Of a stretch of DNA of 64,000 nucleotides, positions 34,557 through 43,204 are shown piece after piece. A program made the translations under genes and the position numbers. Below the pieces are notes generated by a model that saw only the letters and a list, made by a program, of their open reading frames with translations, was not told where the DNA came from and did no database searches. Within the stretch, counting starts at the first letter, position 1. Every line of letters starts with the position of its first letter. This DNA is from a bacterium (GTDB lineage Bacteria; Electryoneota; Electryoneia; Electryoneales; Electryoneaceae): NCBI GenBank assembly GCA_020444425.1, contig JAHLLB010000024.1:1-64000 (forward strand), in the 5' to 3' direction.

Positions 34557-37186
34557 CGTCTCACCCCGATGCGCGCCGCATGAAATTGCGTCAGCAGCGT
34601 GGTGAAAACAATCACACTGATCGAGCTGATCGGCATGATGATCGCGGAGACCAGCGGCGACAACATCCCCGCCACCGCGAATCCGAGCCCGGTCAGGTTG
34701 TAGGCAAAGGAAATCACAAACGCGGCGATAATCACCTTGGTGCTCGCCCGCGAGAATTCGATGTATTTATCGAGATTGCGCAGCGCGTCCTGATCCATCA
34801 GCGCATCGCAGGCCGGCGAAAAGCCGGTGACATCCTGGCTCACGACCAGCCCGATGTCGGCGGCGTCCAATGCGCCGGCGTCGTTGAGGCCGTCCCCGAC
34901 CATCAGCACGTGCTCGCCGCTCTCCTGTAGCTCGCGCACACGATCCCGTTTCGCGAACGGTTCCTGCTGGAAACGCAAATCTGCGCCATCCGGGAAGAGC
35001 TGTGCGAGGTGATGCCGTTCGCGGTCGTTGTCGCCGGAAAGAAGCGAGAGCTTGATGCGTTTCGCGAGCGTGTTCAGCAGGCTGTCCATGCCCGGCCGGA
35101 AACGTGACTGGACGGTGAACACGCCCTTGACCTGCCCGTCAATCGAGACCCACGCCTGGTTGCGGGGCGTTGCCGTGTTGTTGCTGTGAAGGTTGCCAGG
35201 GGCGTCATTCTGAAGTGATGACGGAATCTGTTCACCGTCAGCGCTGAAGAAGGTCCGGCTTGCTGAATCGCCGACTGGATGAGCTGGATCTTCTTCAGCC
35301 GCAAACGGACGCGGCTTCAGAATGACGTGCTCAGCTGCATCATCCGGCGTGTTGTCCAAATCCACCCCCACCCATTCCGCTGATCCGAGCTTGATCTCGT
35401 ACCCGGCGATCCGGCCGTGCAGCCCCTTGCCCTCGACTTCGTGGACCTCGTCCATCTTCATCGCGGGCCGGTTGTGCAGGAACGCGTTGACCTTCATGCT
35501 GATCGGGTGGGTCGAGTGGTACACGAGGGAGCGGACCCACGTCTGCTCGACCTCGTTCAGTTCTTCGCCCTGGTAGCCGGCGACACCGCCACCGGTTTCG
35601 GTCAGGGTGCCGGTTTTGTCGAAGACGACGTGCGTGATACGGGCCAGGGTTTCGACCACGGACGCGCGTTTCAGGTACACCCGGCTGCCGCCGAGGATGC
35701 GCATCGCGGTGCCGAGGGTGAATGGCGTCGCCAGCGCCAGCGCGCATGGACAGGCGACGATCAGCACGGCGGTGAAGACGTAGATCGCGTGCCCGACCCC
35801 GGACGGCACCCAGAACAGCGCGGCGATGGTCGCGATGGCCAGCACAGCACCGGTAAACCAGCCGCTGATCTTTTCGGTGAGCGTGTTGAACCGGCTGGCG
35901 GGGCCGGTGTTGGCGGCGTCCTGGTTCCACAGCCGCACGAGGTACGAGCGGCTGACCTCTTCGATCACTTCCATTTCGAGCCGGCTGGAGGTTTGCCGTC
36001 CGCCGGCATAGATCACGTCACCCGACTCCTTGCGCACAGGGTCGGATTCGCCGGTGACGAAAGAGTAGTCGATGTCGCCGTCACCCTCAATCAGGATGCT
36101 GTCCGCCGGGATCAGCTCGCCTTTGCGAACCACGATCCGGTCGCCAACGTTAATCTCGGTAACCGGGATGGACTGTTCGTCACCGTGTCCATCACGGCGC
36201 ATCACCGCCAGCGGGAAATAGCTGCGGTAATCCCGGTCGAACGACAGCGCGGCGTAGGTGCGCTCCTGGATGTAGCGTCCCACCAACAGCAGAAAGACCA
36301 GCCCGGCGAGCGAGTCGAAATAGCCGCTGCCGGCGTTGAAGATGACTTCGTAACTGCTGCGCAGAAATAACGCGAGGACACCGAGGCTGATCGGCACGTC
36401 CAGGTTGACCGTCTTCGCGCGCAATCCTTTCCACGCACGGCTCAAATACCCGTTCGCCGAATAGAACACCACCGGCAACGCGAGCAGCATGTTGAGGTAG
36501 CCGAACGCATTCGCGAGGAACGGTTCCACCCGTCCGCCGAAGGTCAGATACTCCGGGAAGCTCATCAGCATGATGTTCCCGAACGCGAACCCGGCGATGC
36601 CGAGCTGGATCAGCAACTTGCGGGCTTCCGACTTGTGCTCCTTGCGGTCGATCGCTTCGAGCTGGATGCGTGGTTCGTAACCGATGGACGACAGCAATTG
36701 CACGACGCCGCGGAGGGAAATGTCGGCGTCCCGCCAGGTGACGGTCACCTGCTTCCTGAGGAAATTGACACGCGAGTTGACCACGCCAGCATGCAGCCGG
36801 CTCAGCTCTTCAAGGATGTAGATGCACGACGCGCAGTGCATGTGCGGAACGGTGAACGTCGCCTTGGAAATGCCGCCGTCCGAAAACTCGAGCAGCTTCG
36901 CCTTGACGTCGTCGTGGTCGAGGAAGCCCCATTTGATGGTGGCGGCTTCGTCGTCCTCGCGAATGGTCGCGCCGGGGGTTTCGTTGAGGTCGTAGTAGGC
37001 GCACAGGTCACGGGATGTCAGCAGCTCATAGACCGCCTTGCAGCCATTGCAGCAGAAGTGCTTGCCCTCGAATTCGACATCGGTTGTGTCGCAGGGCAGG
37101 CCGCAATGGTGGCACGCGGGCACGCCGTTCACGGTTGGCGTGGCGGCGGGCTGTGTGTTCTGCTGTGGACCCTCGGTGACCGGCAT
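34553..37186 (-). CDS. ccoI: Copper P-type ATPase CcoI/FixI with inserted repeat
   Basis: 877 residues, longer than the family's usual 720-820. An N-terminal FixI-type metal-binding part (CHHCGLPC, CCNGCKAVYELL) is followed by an HMA domain with HCASC. Eight helices, the membrane CPC site (VACPCALALATPF), the phosphorylation site DKTGTLT, and GDGLNDAGAL complete the pump. Residues about 620-662 (ILKPRPFAAEEDPAH ... SLQNDAPGN) are encoded by a complete copy of foldback element B lying in frame in the nucleotide-binding domain. The protein supplies copper for the cbb3 centre. Confidence 0.93.
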   Translation of the reverse strand: MPVTEGPQQNTQPAATPTVNGVPACHHCGLPCDTTDVEFEGKHFCCNGCKAVYELLTSRDLCAYYDLNETPGATIREDDEAATIKWGFLDHDDVKAKLLEFSDGGISKATFTVPHMHCASCIYILEELSRLHAGVVNSRVNFLRKQVTVTWRDADISLRGVVQLLSSIGYEPRIQLEAIDRKEHKSEARKLLIQLGIAGFAFGNIMLMSFPEYLTFGGRVEPFLANAFGYLNMLLALPVVFYSANGYLSRAWKGLRAKTVNLDVPISLGVLALFLRSSYEVIFNAGSGYFDSLAGLVFLLLVGRYIQERTYAALSFDRDYRSYFPLAVMRRDGHGDEQSIPVTEINVGDRIVVRKGELIPADSILIEGDGDIDYSFVTGESDPVRKESGDVIYAGGRQTSSRLEMEVIEEVSRSYLVRLWNQDAANTGPASRFNTLTEKISGWFTGAVLAIATIAALFWVPSGVGHAIYVFTAVLIVACPCALALATPFTLGTAMRILGGSRVYLKRASVVETLARITHVVFDKTGTLTETGGGVAGYQGEELNEVEQTWVRSLVYHSTHPISMKVNAFLHNRPAMKMDEVHEVEGKGLHGRIAGYEIKLGSAEWVGVDLDNTPDDAAEHVILKPRPFAAEEDPAHPVGDSASRTFFSADGEQIPSSLQNDAPGNLHSNNTATPRNQAWVSIDGQVKGVFTVQSRFRPGMDSLLNTLAKRIKLSLLSGDNDRERHHLAQLFPDGADLRFQQEPFAKRDRVRELQESGEHVLMVGDGLNDAGALDAADIGLVVSQDVTGFSPACDALMDQDALRNLDKYIEFSRASTKVIIAAFVISFAYNLTGLGFAVAGMLSPLVSAIIMPISSISVIVFTTLLTQFHAARIGVRR
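35203..35327. repeat. Foldback element family B, copy 5, in frame in ccoI
   Basis: GTCATTCTGAAGTGATGACG ... CGGCTTCAGAATGACG. It is the same 125-bp unit as the intergenic copies and is read through without a stop in the ccoI frame. Confidence 0.88.
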
Positions 37187-37321
37187 GGAAGGACGTCCCT
37201 CTATCCCCTGTGAGCCGCATGCTGCAGGCTCAGTATCGTCAACTTACAAAATCAAACAGTTGTCCAGCATGTGAAACTTGGCGACAAAGCCCGTAATGGG
37301 TACCCACATTCTACCCTGTTT

Positions 37322-37378
37322 CGATCCACCATCGGTGTCTCGATCCACCACCGGTGTCACGATCCGCCGTGTGTGTCA
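37322..37378. repeat. 19-bp tandem repeat, three units
   Basis: CGATCCACCATCGGTGTCT, CGATCCACCACCGGTGTCA and CGATCCGCCGTGTGTGTCA, with an inner CACC..GGTG palindrome. Same period as the array at 27603 with another sequence. It lies in front of ccoI. Confidence 0.75.
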
Positions 37379-37489
37379 TGCTGAATGGAACGAAGAGGAA
37401 TGAAGCATCTACGAAATGTTGCGGTGACAGTTCCACGTTGAACCTGCACGATTTCACCAAGTAGATCCCTCACTTCGTTCAGGATGACA
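37375..37489. repeat. Foldback element family B, copy 6
   Basis: GTCATGCTGAATGGAACG ... CGTTCAGGATGAC, about 115 bp, between rrf2 and ccoI. Confidence 0.85.
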
Positions 37490-37533
37490 CCACCAGCTGT
37501 CGACATCGAATCCCGGCCTTTCCGGGGATACCG

Positions 37534-37974
37534 TTACGCCCGCTTCAACTTCTGCCGCCGTTTCTGCTCGCCCGCGACGATATCCCCAAGTGTGGTACCG
37601 TCGAGGAAGCGGTCGATGTGCCGTTGCGGTTCGAGCCAGCGTTGATGGACCGCGCAGTACTTCGGACCCGGGCAGGTTTTCCAACCAAGCAGGCATTCAC
37701 GTCCGCTTGCCTGGGTCTCGAACAACTCCGAAATGTCCCGCAGGGTAATGGTTTCGGGCTCGCGGATGAGGTGATAGCCGCCGTTCGGACCACGCATCGA
37801 ATCGACAAATCCCGCCTGCGCCAGCTTGCCCATCACCTTGCCGAGGAACGGCGCGGGGATGTCCTCCCGTTCGGCGATGACGGAGGCGAGAATCGGGCCA
37901 TCGTCACGGCGTTCCGCGAGGTGGATCATCGCGCGCAGGGCGTAGCCCATGGGCTTGGAGAAAATGGTCGACAT
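37534..37974 (-). CDS. Rrf2-family regulator with three conserved cysteines
   Basis: 146 residues, winged-helix Rrf2 protein (FSKPMGYALRAMIHLAE, LGKVMGKLAQAGFVDSMRG, NGGYHL). C94, C101 and C107 (C-x6-C-x5-C) resemble the iron-sulfur ligands of IscR, NsrR and RsrR, with spacing not equal to any of them. It sits directly upstream of the cco genes on the same strand and may control them in response to NO, iron or oxygen. AT-rich sequence from 37975 to about 38030 is the likely promoter. Confidence 0.88.
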   Translation of the reverse strand: MSTIFSKPMGYALRAMIHLAERRDDGPILASVIAEREDIPAPFLGKVMGKLAQAGFVDSMRGPNGGYHLIREPETITLRDISELFETQASGRECLLGWKTCPGPKYCAVHQRWLEPQRHIDRFLDGTTLGDIVAGEQKRRQKLKRA

Positions 37975-38076
37975 GGTAATCCGGATAAAAAGATAAAAAG
38001 ATCTGGAATAGGATAATTATTTTGCTGGGCGGGTTGCAAGACGTGGGACTCCCGGGGAGACGGGGTGGGGCGGTTT

Positions 38077-38167
38077 TCGGTAATCGGTACTCGGTACTCG
38101 GTAATCGGTAATCGGTAGTCGGTAATCGGTAATCGGTAATCGGTAATCGGTAGTCGGTGGTCGGTGA
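38077..38167. repeat. Heptamer tandem array (TCGGTAA), 13 units
   Basis: Thirteen 7-base units, TCGGTAA with TCGGTAC, TCGGTAG, TCGGTGG and TCGGTGA variants; a further short CACTGGAGACTGGAG run follows near 38178. In the 740-base gene-free stretch 37975-38713. Confidence 0.85.
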
Positions 38168-38289
38168 ATCAGGGACCGAACACTGGAGACTGGAGACCGA
38201 GGAAGAAAAAGTGCCCGTGTCAGCTTGCTGACGCGGACGTGATGCTCTTGCCCGTGTTGGCTCTGACAACGCGGATCTGAATCCCTGAA

Positions 38290-38395
38290 GGGGACATCTG
38301 GCGGCAGTCGGTGAAGGTGGCTCGGTGAATACTGGCGGAATCGCCCACTGCCGTAGGTTCGCTGTGAGGATGGGCTTGTGCCGACAGGTGTCCCC
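38290..38395. repeat. GGGGACA...TGTCCCC inverted-repeat element D5
   Basis: Arms GGGGACATCTGGCGGCAG and GTGCCGACAGGTGTCCCC, matching at about 15 of 18 positions, 106 bases end to end. Confidence 0.7.
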
Positions 38396-38410
38396 GGAAC
38401 TCGCAGATGA

Positions 38411-38439
38411 TCCCTGCTGGCGCAGCCATCAGGGGCACG
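38411..38439. repeat. CCCTGCTGGC..GCCATCAGGGG palindrome, copy 2
   Basis: Near copy of 29267-29295. Family A palindromes follow at about 38473-38491 (GGACTGAAGTCC) and 38523-38547 (CCCGGGCTGAAGCCCGAGG). Confidence 0.7.
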
Positions 38440-38599
38440 TGAGCGCGGTAAACACTTCGTATCGTGGCGATCCTGGACTGAAGTCCGAGGGCGTGGTTTC
38501 TGTGGTTACGTAGCCGGCAAGAATCCCGGGCTGAAGCCCGAGGGCATGTTCTTCCACCCCGCGAACGATAACTTTGGTTACATCTGTTGCTTCTTTGAC

Positions 38600-38700
38600 A
38601 TCTTTCCTTACTTTTCTTATCCGTTCCTGTCTTTTCCTGTCCGTTCCTGTCTTTTCCTGTCTTTTACTTCTTTTACTTCTTTTACCTCTGCCGCATCTTC
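38600..38700. repeat. 9/10-bp tandem array after T9SS gene stop
   Basis: Read in gene sense: 9-base units (GTAAAAGAA) next to the stop, then 10-base units (AGGAAAAGAC, AGGAACGGAC). Same kind as the array behind ccoG. Confidence 0.8.
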
Positions 38701-38713
38701 GGCGTCTTTCGAA

Positions 38714-40588
38714 TCACTTCATCAACACGATTTTCTGCGTGGCGAGTTGACCGTCGGCGCGAGCGATGACGAAATAAACGCCGCTGGACAAGGTCGACCC
38801 GTCGAAGGTCAGCGCGTGCGATCCGGACGGGAAAGCCCCATGTGCGAGCATTGCGACTTGCTGGCCGGCGATGTTGTACACCGCGACAGTCAGTTCGGCG
38901 GATTCCGGCAGCGTCACATTCAACGTCGTTGCCGGGTTGAACGGGTTCGGGTAGGCGTTCCCGAGGCCGAATTCGGCGGGCAACGCATCCTCTGTGGCAA
39001 CCAGCATATCCACTGCCGGCGAGAAGCTGGCGAGCGCGCCTGCGCCAACCTCGAACTCGCTGTATGTCACCGTTGACGGCCACATTTCGGGATGGTCGAA
39101 GACGCTCATGTCAACACGTACCGGGGTCGCCTTGTCGAACTCAAACGTGGCGATGTACTGCGGGTACCACGGGTGATTTCCAACGAACAGCGACATGCGG
39201 TAGGTTCCCGGCGGCGCGACGGCCGGCATGTACTGGTTGAGGTGTGCGCTGACGCTGTTGAGCGGTGCGAAGCCGACGCTTTCGAAGGTTTGCAGCTCGA
39301 TGGCGTTGCCGGTATCGAGGTGCAGGATCGAGATCCACGCGTCCTTGATCATCCCGGCCGTGGAGTTGTTTTCAGCGGAAACGGTGTAGCCGAAATTGCC
39401 ACCATCGACTGGCATCAGCAGGTCCGGATCATCGGGTTCGATGGCGATGACGAAACTTTCCGGGATCGCCAGGTGCGCCGCCCAGGCCTGCATGTCTTCC
39501 CCATCCGGCATGTTGCCAGCGACCGCGATGCTGCTGTCGGGGAGCAGGGTCCACGCGTACGCGAACTGGTCGTTTTCGCCGCCGTAGTAATCGGTCCACA
39601 CCTGCAGCCCGTTTTCGTTGAGCAGCACCAGCCACGCGTCCGCGCCGTTGCTGTACGAATTGATCGCGGTCCCGCCGAGGTAGAAGCCGTCATCCGGGGC
39701 GTTCTCGACCCAGAAGCCGTATTCCTCACCGGTGGACGCGCCGTACTCACGGGTCCAGACATTGGCACCGTCGGCGGTCAGTCGAGTGGTCCAGAAGTTC
39801 GGGTTGCCGGGTGAATTTTCGCGTGTGCCGCAAACGATGAAGTCCCCGTTCGGCACTTCGGCGACGGAGCGCAGTGTGTCGGCCCCGTTCCCACCGGCGA
39901 CGTAATCCCACTGTACCGCCCCGTTGGCGTCGGTTTTCACCACCCAGAACTGGCTTTTCGGATGCTGGGAGGACGGATAAATGAAGCCGCAGCCGACGTA
40001 CCCGCCGTCCGAGGTGGCCTTCACGTCATACAGCCGCTGCCGGTGATACATGTCGATTTCGACGATGGTTGGGTCGTCCAGGTTGCCGTCGGAGATCATC
40101 AGCAGCGCGCGGTTATCCACTTCGCCGCCCATGACCAGCCCGCCAGTTGGCGTGGTGTCGATGGACAGGCCGTGCGCCATGGGAAGGTTGTAGTGGTGCA
40201 CGTCAAGCCACGTCCATTCGTCGTTCTGATCGTGGAAATGAATCAGCGACACTTCCTGCGGATCGTGGCGTGTGCCGATGGCGTAGTAAGTGTCAGCCTG
40301 GTTGGGGTCGGGTGTGACATCGTACAGGTCGACATCGTCCATACCCGGCGTCTGAAACCAGGGCACGAATCCGTCCTGCGTGAATCGGTAGTACGCGTCC
40401 GCGTTGGTGCTGTCATCGGCGGTGCCGACGGCGAGGAATCCGCCGTCCGCACAGGCGGTGATGCCACGGACCACATCCTCGAGATCGTTGTAGCCGCAGG
40501 ACGCCTCCCAGTCTTCGACGGGAGGCACGGCGGTTGTGATCGTCGCGAACAGCATCGCGACGACGATCATGACCAGAGGTCGTCTCAT
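38714..40588 (-). CDS. Secreted T9SS cargo, delta-60-like propeller
   Basis: 624 residues from the ATG at 40588 (GGGAG 8 bases upstream; an in-frame ATG at 40603 is weaker). Signal peptide to about 22. Residues about 25-390 are propeller-like blades with the recurring pattern GG-[FY]-hydrophobic-G-G (GGFLAVGT, GGLVMGGE, GGYVGCGF, GDFIVCGT). An Ig-like module (about 400-530; VDGGNFGYT, DAWISILHL, AVAPPGTY) precedes the T9SS domain (NAYPNPFNPATTLNVTLPES ... TQKIVLMK). No enzyme motif. Probably surface-bound or released; function unknown. Confidence 0.82.
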   Translation of the reverse strand: MRRPLVMIVVAMLFATITTAVPPVEDWEASCGYNDLEDVVRGITACADGGFLAVGTADDSTNADAYYRFTQDGFVPWFQTPGMDDVDLYDVTPDPNQADTYYAIGTRHDPQEVSLIHFHDQNDEWTWLDVHHYNLPMAHGLSIDTTPTGGLVMGGEVDNRALLMISDGNLDDPTIVEIDMYHRQRLYDVKATSDGGYVGCGFIYPSSQHPKSQFWVVKTDANGAVQWDYVAGGNGADTLRSVAEVPNGDFIVCGTRENSPGNPNFWTTRLTADGANVWTREYGASTGEEYGFWVENAPDDGFYLGGTAINSYSNGADAWLVLLNENGLQVWTDYYGGENDQFAYAWTLLPDSSIAVAGNMPDGEDMQAWAAHLAIPESFVIAIEPDDPDLLMPVDGGNFGYTVSAENNSTAGMIKDAWISILHLDTGNAIELQTFESVGFAPLNSVSAHLNQYMPAVAPPGTYRMSLFVGNHPWYPQYIATFEFDKATPVRVDMSVFDHPEMWPSTVTYSEFEVGAGALASFSPAVDMLVATEDALPAEFGLGNAYPNPFNPATTLNVTLPESAELTVAVYNIAGQQVAMLAHGAFPSGSHALTFDGSTLSSGVYFVIARADGQLATQKIVLMK

Positions 40589-40770
40589 GAAATTTGCTCC
40601 CATTTCCCGAAATTCGCCCCGCGCGGAGGGGGTTCCGCACGCCCACCATGGTGCCACTCCACGGCAGTCTGAGAAAGTTGGATGATGGTCCGGTAGATGC
40701 AAGCGGAATACAAGGATTCGATGAGGTCGTGTTCAGGGATGAGAGATCGCTGGAAGTCGGCTGAAACCCA

Positions 40771-40820
40771 GAAAAAACAACGGAGACAGGTCCATTGGAC
40801 CCGTCTCCGCTAACTTTTTC
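40771..40820 (-). terminator. Terminator of LVIVD-type T9SS gene
   Basis: Stem GGAGACGGGTCC / GGACCTGTCTCC (one mismatch) with a 3-base loop at 40781-40809, followed on the minus strand by GTTGTTTTTTC. It begins about 30 bases after the stop at 40840. Confidence 0.8.
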
Positions 40821-40839
40821 AGGCTGAAGGTGTACCGAC

Positions 40840-43098
40840 CTACTTCAAAAGCACGATTTTCCGAACTCCATTCCACGGTCCAGCGGATGCGCGGACGAAG
40901 TAGATGCCCGACGCGAGTTCGGACCCGTCCCACTCGAGACTGTGTGTCCCGGCGAATGAATAGCGTTGGTTGATGCGGCTGACTTCGCGGCCGAGGATAT
41001 CGTATACAGACACGGTGAGCCGTGCCGGCGCGGGCAGATCAAAGGTCAGCCGTGCCTGGTTGTTGCACGGATTGGGCGAGACGGGATGCATTGCAAAGGC
41101 TGCGGGGATTGTGGTGGAGCCAGTCGATCCGGGTTCATCCTCCACACCGAGCACGGTTGACCCGTCCAGGATCAGCAACTGATTGTCATGTTCGCCAATG
41201 ATATACGGGTAGTCCGCGTAGAGCGGGTACGCCCCTTCGCCCTCGTAGTACAGTTCGGGATTGGATGGGTCGGAGAAGTCAATTACTCTGAATGTGTCGG
41301 TATACTGGTCACGCAGAAAGAGACGGCTGTCGGTGATCATCGGCGAGTAAAACGTTCCTGTCAGCAGAGATTCGGACAACAACACAGGATCCGCGTATGT
41401 CGAGAGCTGATAGATCCGGATAGCGTCATCATCGTCCCCGGGTTCCAGTTCGTCAAGCACGAACAGCAGATTGTCGTGCAGGGCAAGATACGGATGTTCA
41501 TAGTTCCCAATATCCACGTCATCAAGGCTGATCGATTGGGGATTCCACGGATCGGAAGCTTCTATCGCACGAACGTGAGTGTAGTTAGTGTAGGGCGGAT
41601 GTTCATTCACATAGGTGGTTGAATACACCAGAATGCCGTTCTCAAAGCCAACAATATTCCCCTCGAAAATGGTATTACCGTTGGGTGGAACATCGATGAT
41701 GGTGGCTAGTTCGGGTTCTGTCGGAACCGAAATATCGTACAGGTACACATCATAATAGCCGGGGTATCTGGATGTTTGTACAGCGAGAGTGGTGCCGTCT
41801 GTCGCTGAGTTAGTATCGTCCAGATCAAGCGTGTCCACCACCTGGGGCTGATCCGGATCCGCGGTGTTAATAACACACAATCCGGAGTCAGTCGAGAGAT
41901 AGACTACTTCATCCGCAATGGACAGGTCCATGGAATACATCTGCTGATGGATGTAACCGGTTTCATATGGATCAGCGGGGTCGGATATGTCTACGATGCG
42001 GAACCCGTCCAGTTCGTCAAGCAGGTACACCTTGTCAGATTGGACATTGGCTTTCTTGAGTTCGGTGAATCCATTGAAAGCAGGCTGCCAGTCGGGATTC
42101 GCCGGATCAGTGATATCGTAGCATTTCATGGGAACATAAGTGTAATGATTACTCATCCACAGGTAGTTCTGATAAGCAAAAAAGTAATCGCTGTCCAGCG
42201 GAATATCGGGCTCGTGAACTAGAGAATCGGGGTTGCTGAAGTCGACAATACGGATGAAGTCGTCATCCAAAAACACGTCGGCCAGTAAATAGAGTCGATG
42301 ACTATCGACATCCCCCAGGTAGCATCCAAGGTCCTCGTGAAATGATCCCCGAAGTGTCGGTTCCGTCGGATCGCTGACATCGACAATCTGGTAGTCACGT
42401 CTCGGGTGGTCAGTCAGCATCAGCATCAGAACCAGAAACTCGTCCGCTCGACTCAGGCCTCGGATTTCCACGTCGAAGGGCATGACACAAACCGTATCCG
42501 GGTGAGCAAGATCGGCAATATCAACGACAATCAGGCTGCTGTCGTTATCTGCCACCGCAAACATGTGCTCATCCATCACCTGAATTGAACTACTCGGGAG
42601 GGGCAGAGTAGAGAGATAAACCGGTTCATCGCCGCTGAACAGGTCAAACACAACAAGATCAGAGCCGCTTTGCCCGGATTCGATGTGATATGCCCGTCCA
42701 TCTTCCACCATATCGGGTGGCATGAGGCGTTCCCCGTTGCGCCAGTTGCTGTAAGCTGTCAAGAACTGCATTTCGGGCAGATTCGCGATGCTGTAGACCT
42801 GGATCGAATCGCTGTCGTCCGCGATGAACGCGAGAGTGTCGCACAAAACGACTCTGTTGCAGGCTGCGCCGGGATGGGTGATCGTATTCAGGATGGCGGA
42901 TTCATCAAGGACCAGACGATCTATGACGCGGATGGTGTTGGACCCATCGACATGCACGAACAGGCCCGTATTGCTATCCAGGGCCGGGTTTCTCATGTTT
43001 CTGAAGCCGGGATAAGCAGAACCGAGGACAGGCAATTCCTGGGAATGAACAGATACAGTGAGTACAATCACAGCGAGCAGGATCAGTGCACGTTTCAT
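40840..43098 (-). CDS. Secreted LVIVD-repeat propeller with T9SS domain
   Basis: 752 residues; ATG with GGGGG 7 bases upstream. Signal peptide to about 19 (VHSQ). The body is built of about 42-residue repeats ending in hydrophobic-Ile-Val-Asp-Ile/Val-Ser-Asp-Pro (LIVVDIADLAHPDTV, YQIVDVSDPTEPTL, FRIVDISDPADPYE), the LVIVD repeat, forming a beta-propeller. The C-terminal T9SS domain is divergent (HPVSPNPCNNQARLTFDLP ... VRKIVLLK), unlike the near-uniform domain of its neighbours. Codon use is slightly more AT-rich than in the other cargo genes. Function unknown; such proteins are often extracellular binding or adhesion scaffolds. Confidence 0.82.
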   Translation of the reverse strand: MKRALILLAVIVLTVSVHSQELPVLGSAYPGFRNMRNPALDSNTGLFVHVDGSNTIRVIDRLVLDESAILNTITHPGAACNRVVLCDTLAFIADDSDSIQVYSIANLPEMQFLTAYSNWRNGERLMPPDMVEDGRAYHIESGQSGSDLVVFDLFSGDEPVYLSTLPLPSSSIQVMDEHMFAVADNDSSLIVVDIADLAHPDTVCVMPFDVEIRGLSRADEFLVLMLMLTDHPRRDYQIVDVSDPTEPTLRGSFHEDLGCYLGDVDSHRLYLLADVFLDDDFIRIVDFSNPDSLVHEPDIPLDSDYFFAYQNYLWMSNHYTYVPMKCYDITDPANPDWQPAFNGFTELKKANVQSDKVYLLDELDGFRIVDISDPADPYETGYIHQQMYSMDLSIADEVVYLSTDSGLCVINTADPDQPQVVDTLDLDDTNSATDGTTLAVQTSRYPGYYDVYLYDISVPTEPELATIIDVPPNGNTIFEGNIVGFENGILVYSTTYVNEHPPYTNYTHVRAIEASDPWNPQSISLDDVDIGNYEHPYLALHDNLLFVLDELEPGDDDDAIRIYQLSTYADPVLLSESLLTGTFYSPMITDSRLFLRDQYTDTFRVIDFSDPSNPELYYEGEGAYPLYADYPYIIGEHDNQLLILDGSTVLGVEDEPGSTGSTTIPAAFAMHPVSPNPCNNQARLTFDLPAPARLTVSVYDILGREVSRINQRYSFAGTHSLEWDGSELASGIYFVRASAGPWNGVRKIVLLK

Positions 43099-43145
43099 AT
43101 TTCCCCCAAATGAAGTGTTACATACAGACCCTGATATAACCTAGA

Positions 43146-43176
43146 AGCCGGACAGCTGCGTTGCAACTGTCCGGCT
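43146..43176 (-). terminator. Probable terminator of T9SS gene ending at 43205
   Basis: Perfect 10-bp stem AGCCGGACAG / CTGTCCGGCT with an 11-base loop; only a weak T-run on the minus strand, so it may serve mainly as an mRNA end. Confidence 0.6.
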
Positions 43177-43204
43177 TTGATAAACTTGAAAAGCTCGCTC
43201 CGGG

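Noticed and set aside
40840-43098. LVIVD proteins as enzymes or toxins
   Set aside because: Only the propeller repeat is visible; no catalytic motif or toxin partner was found.
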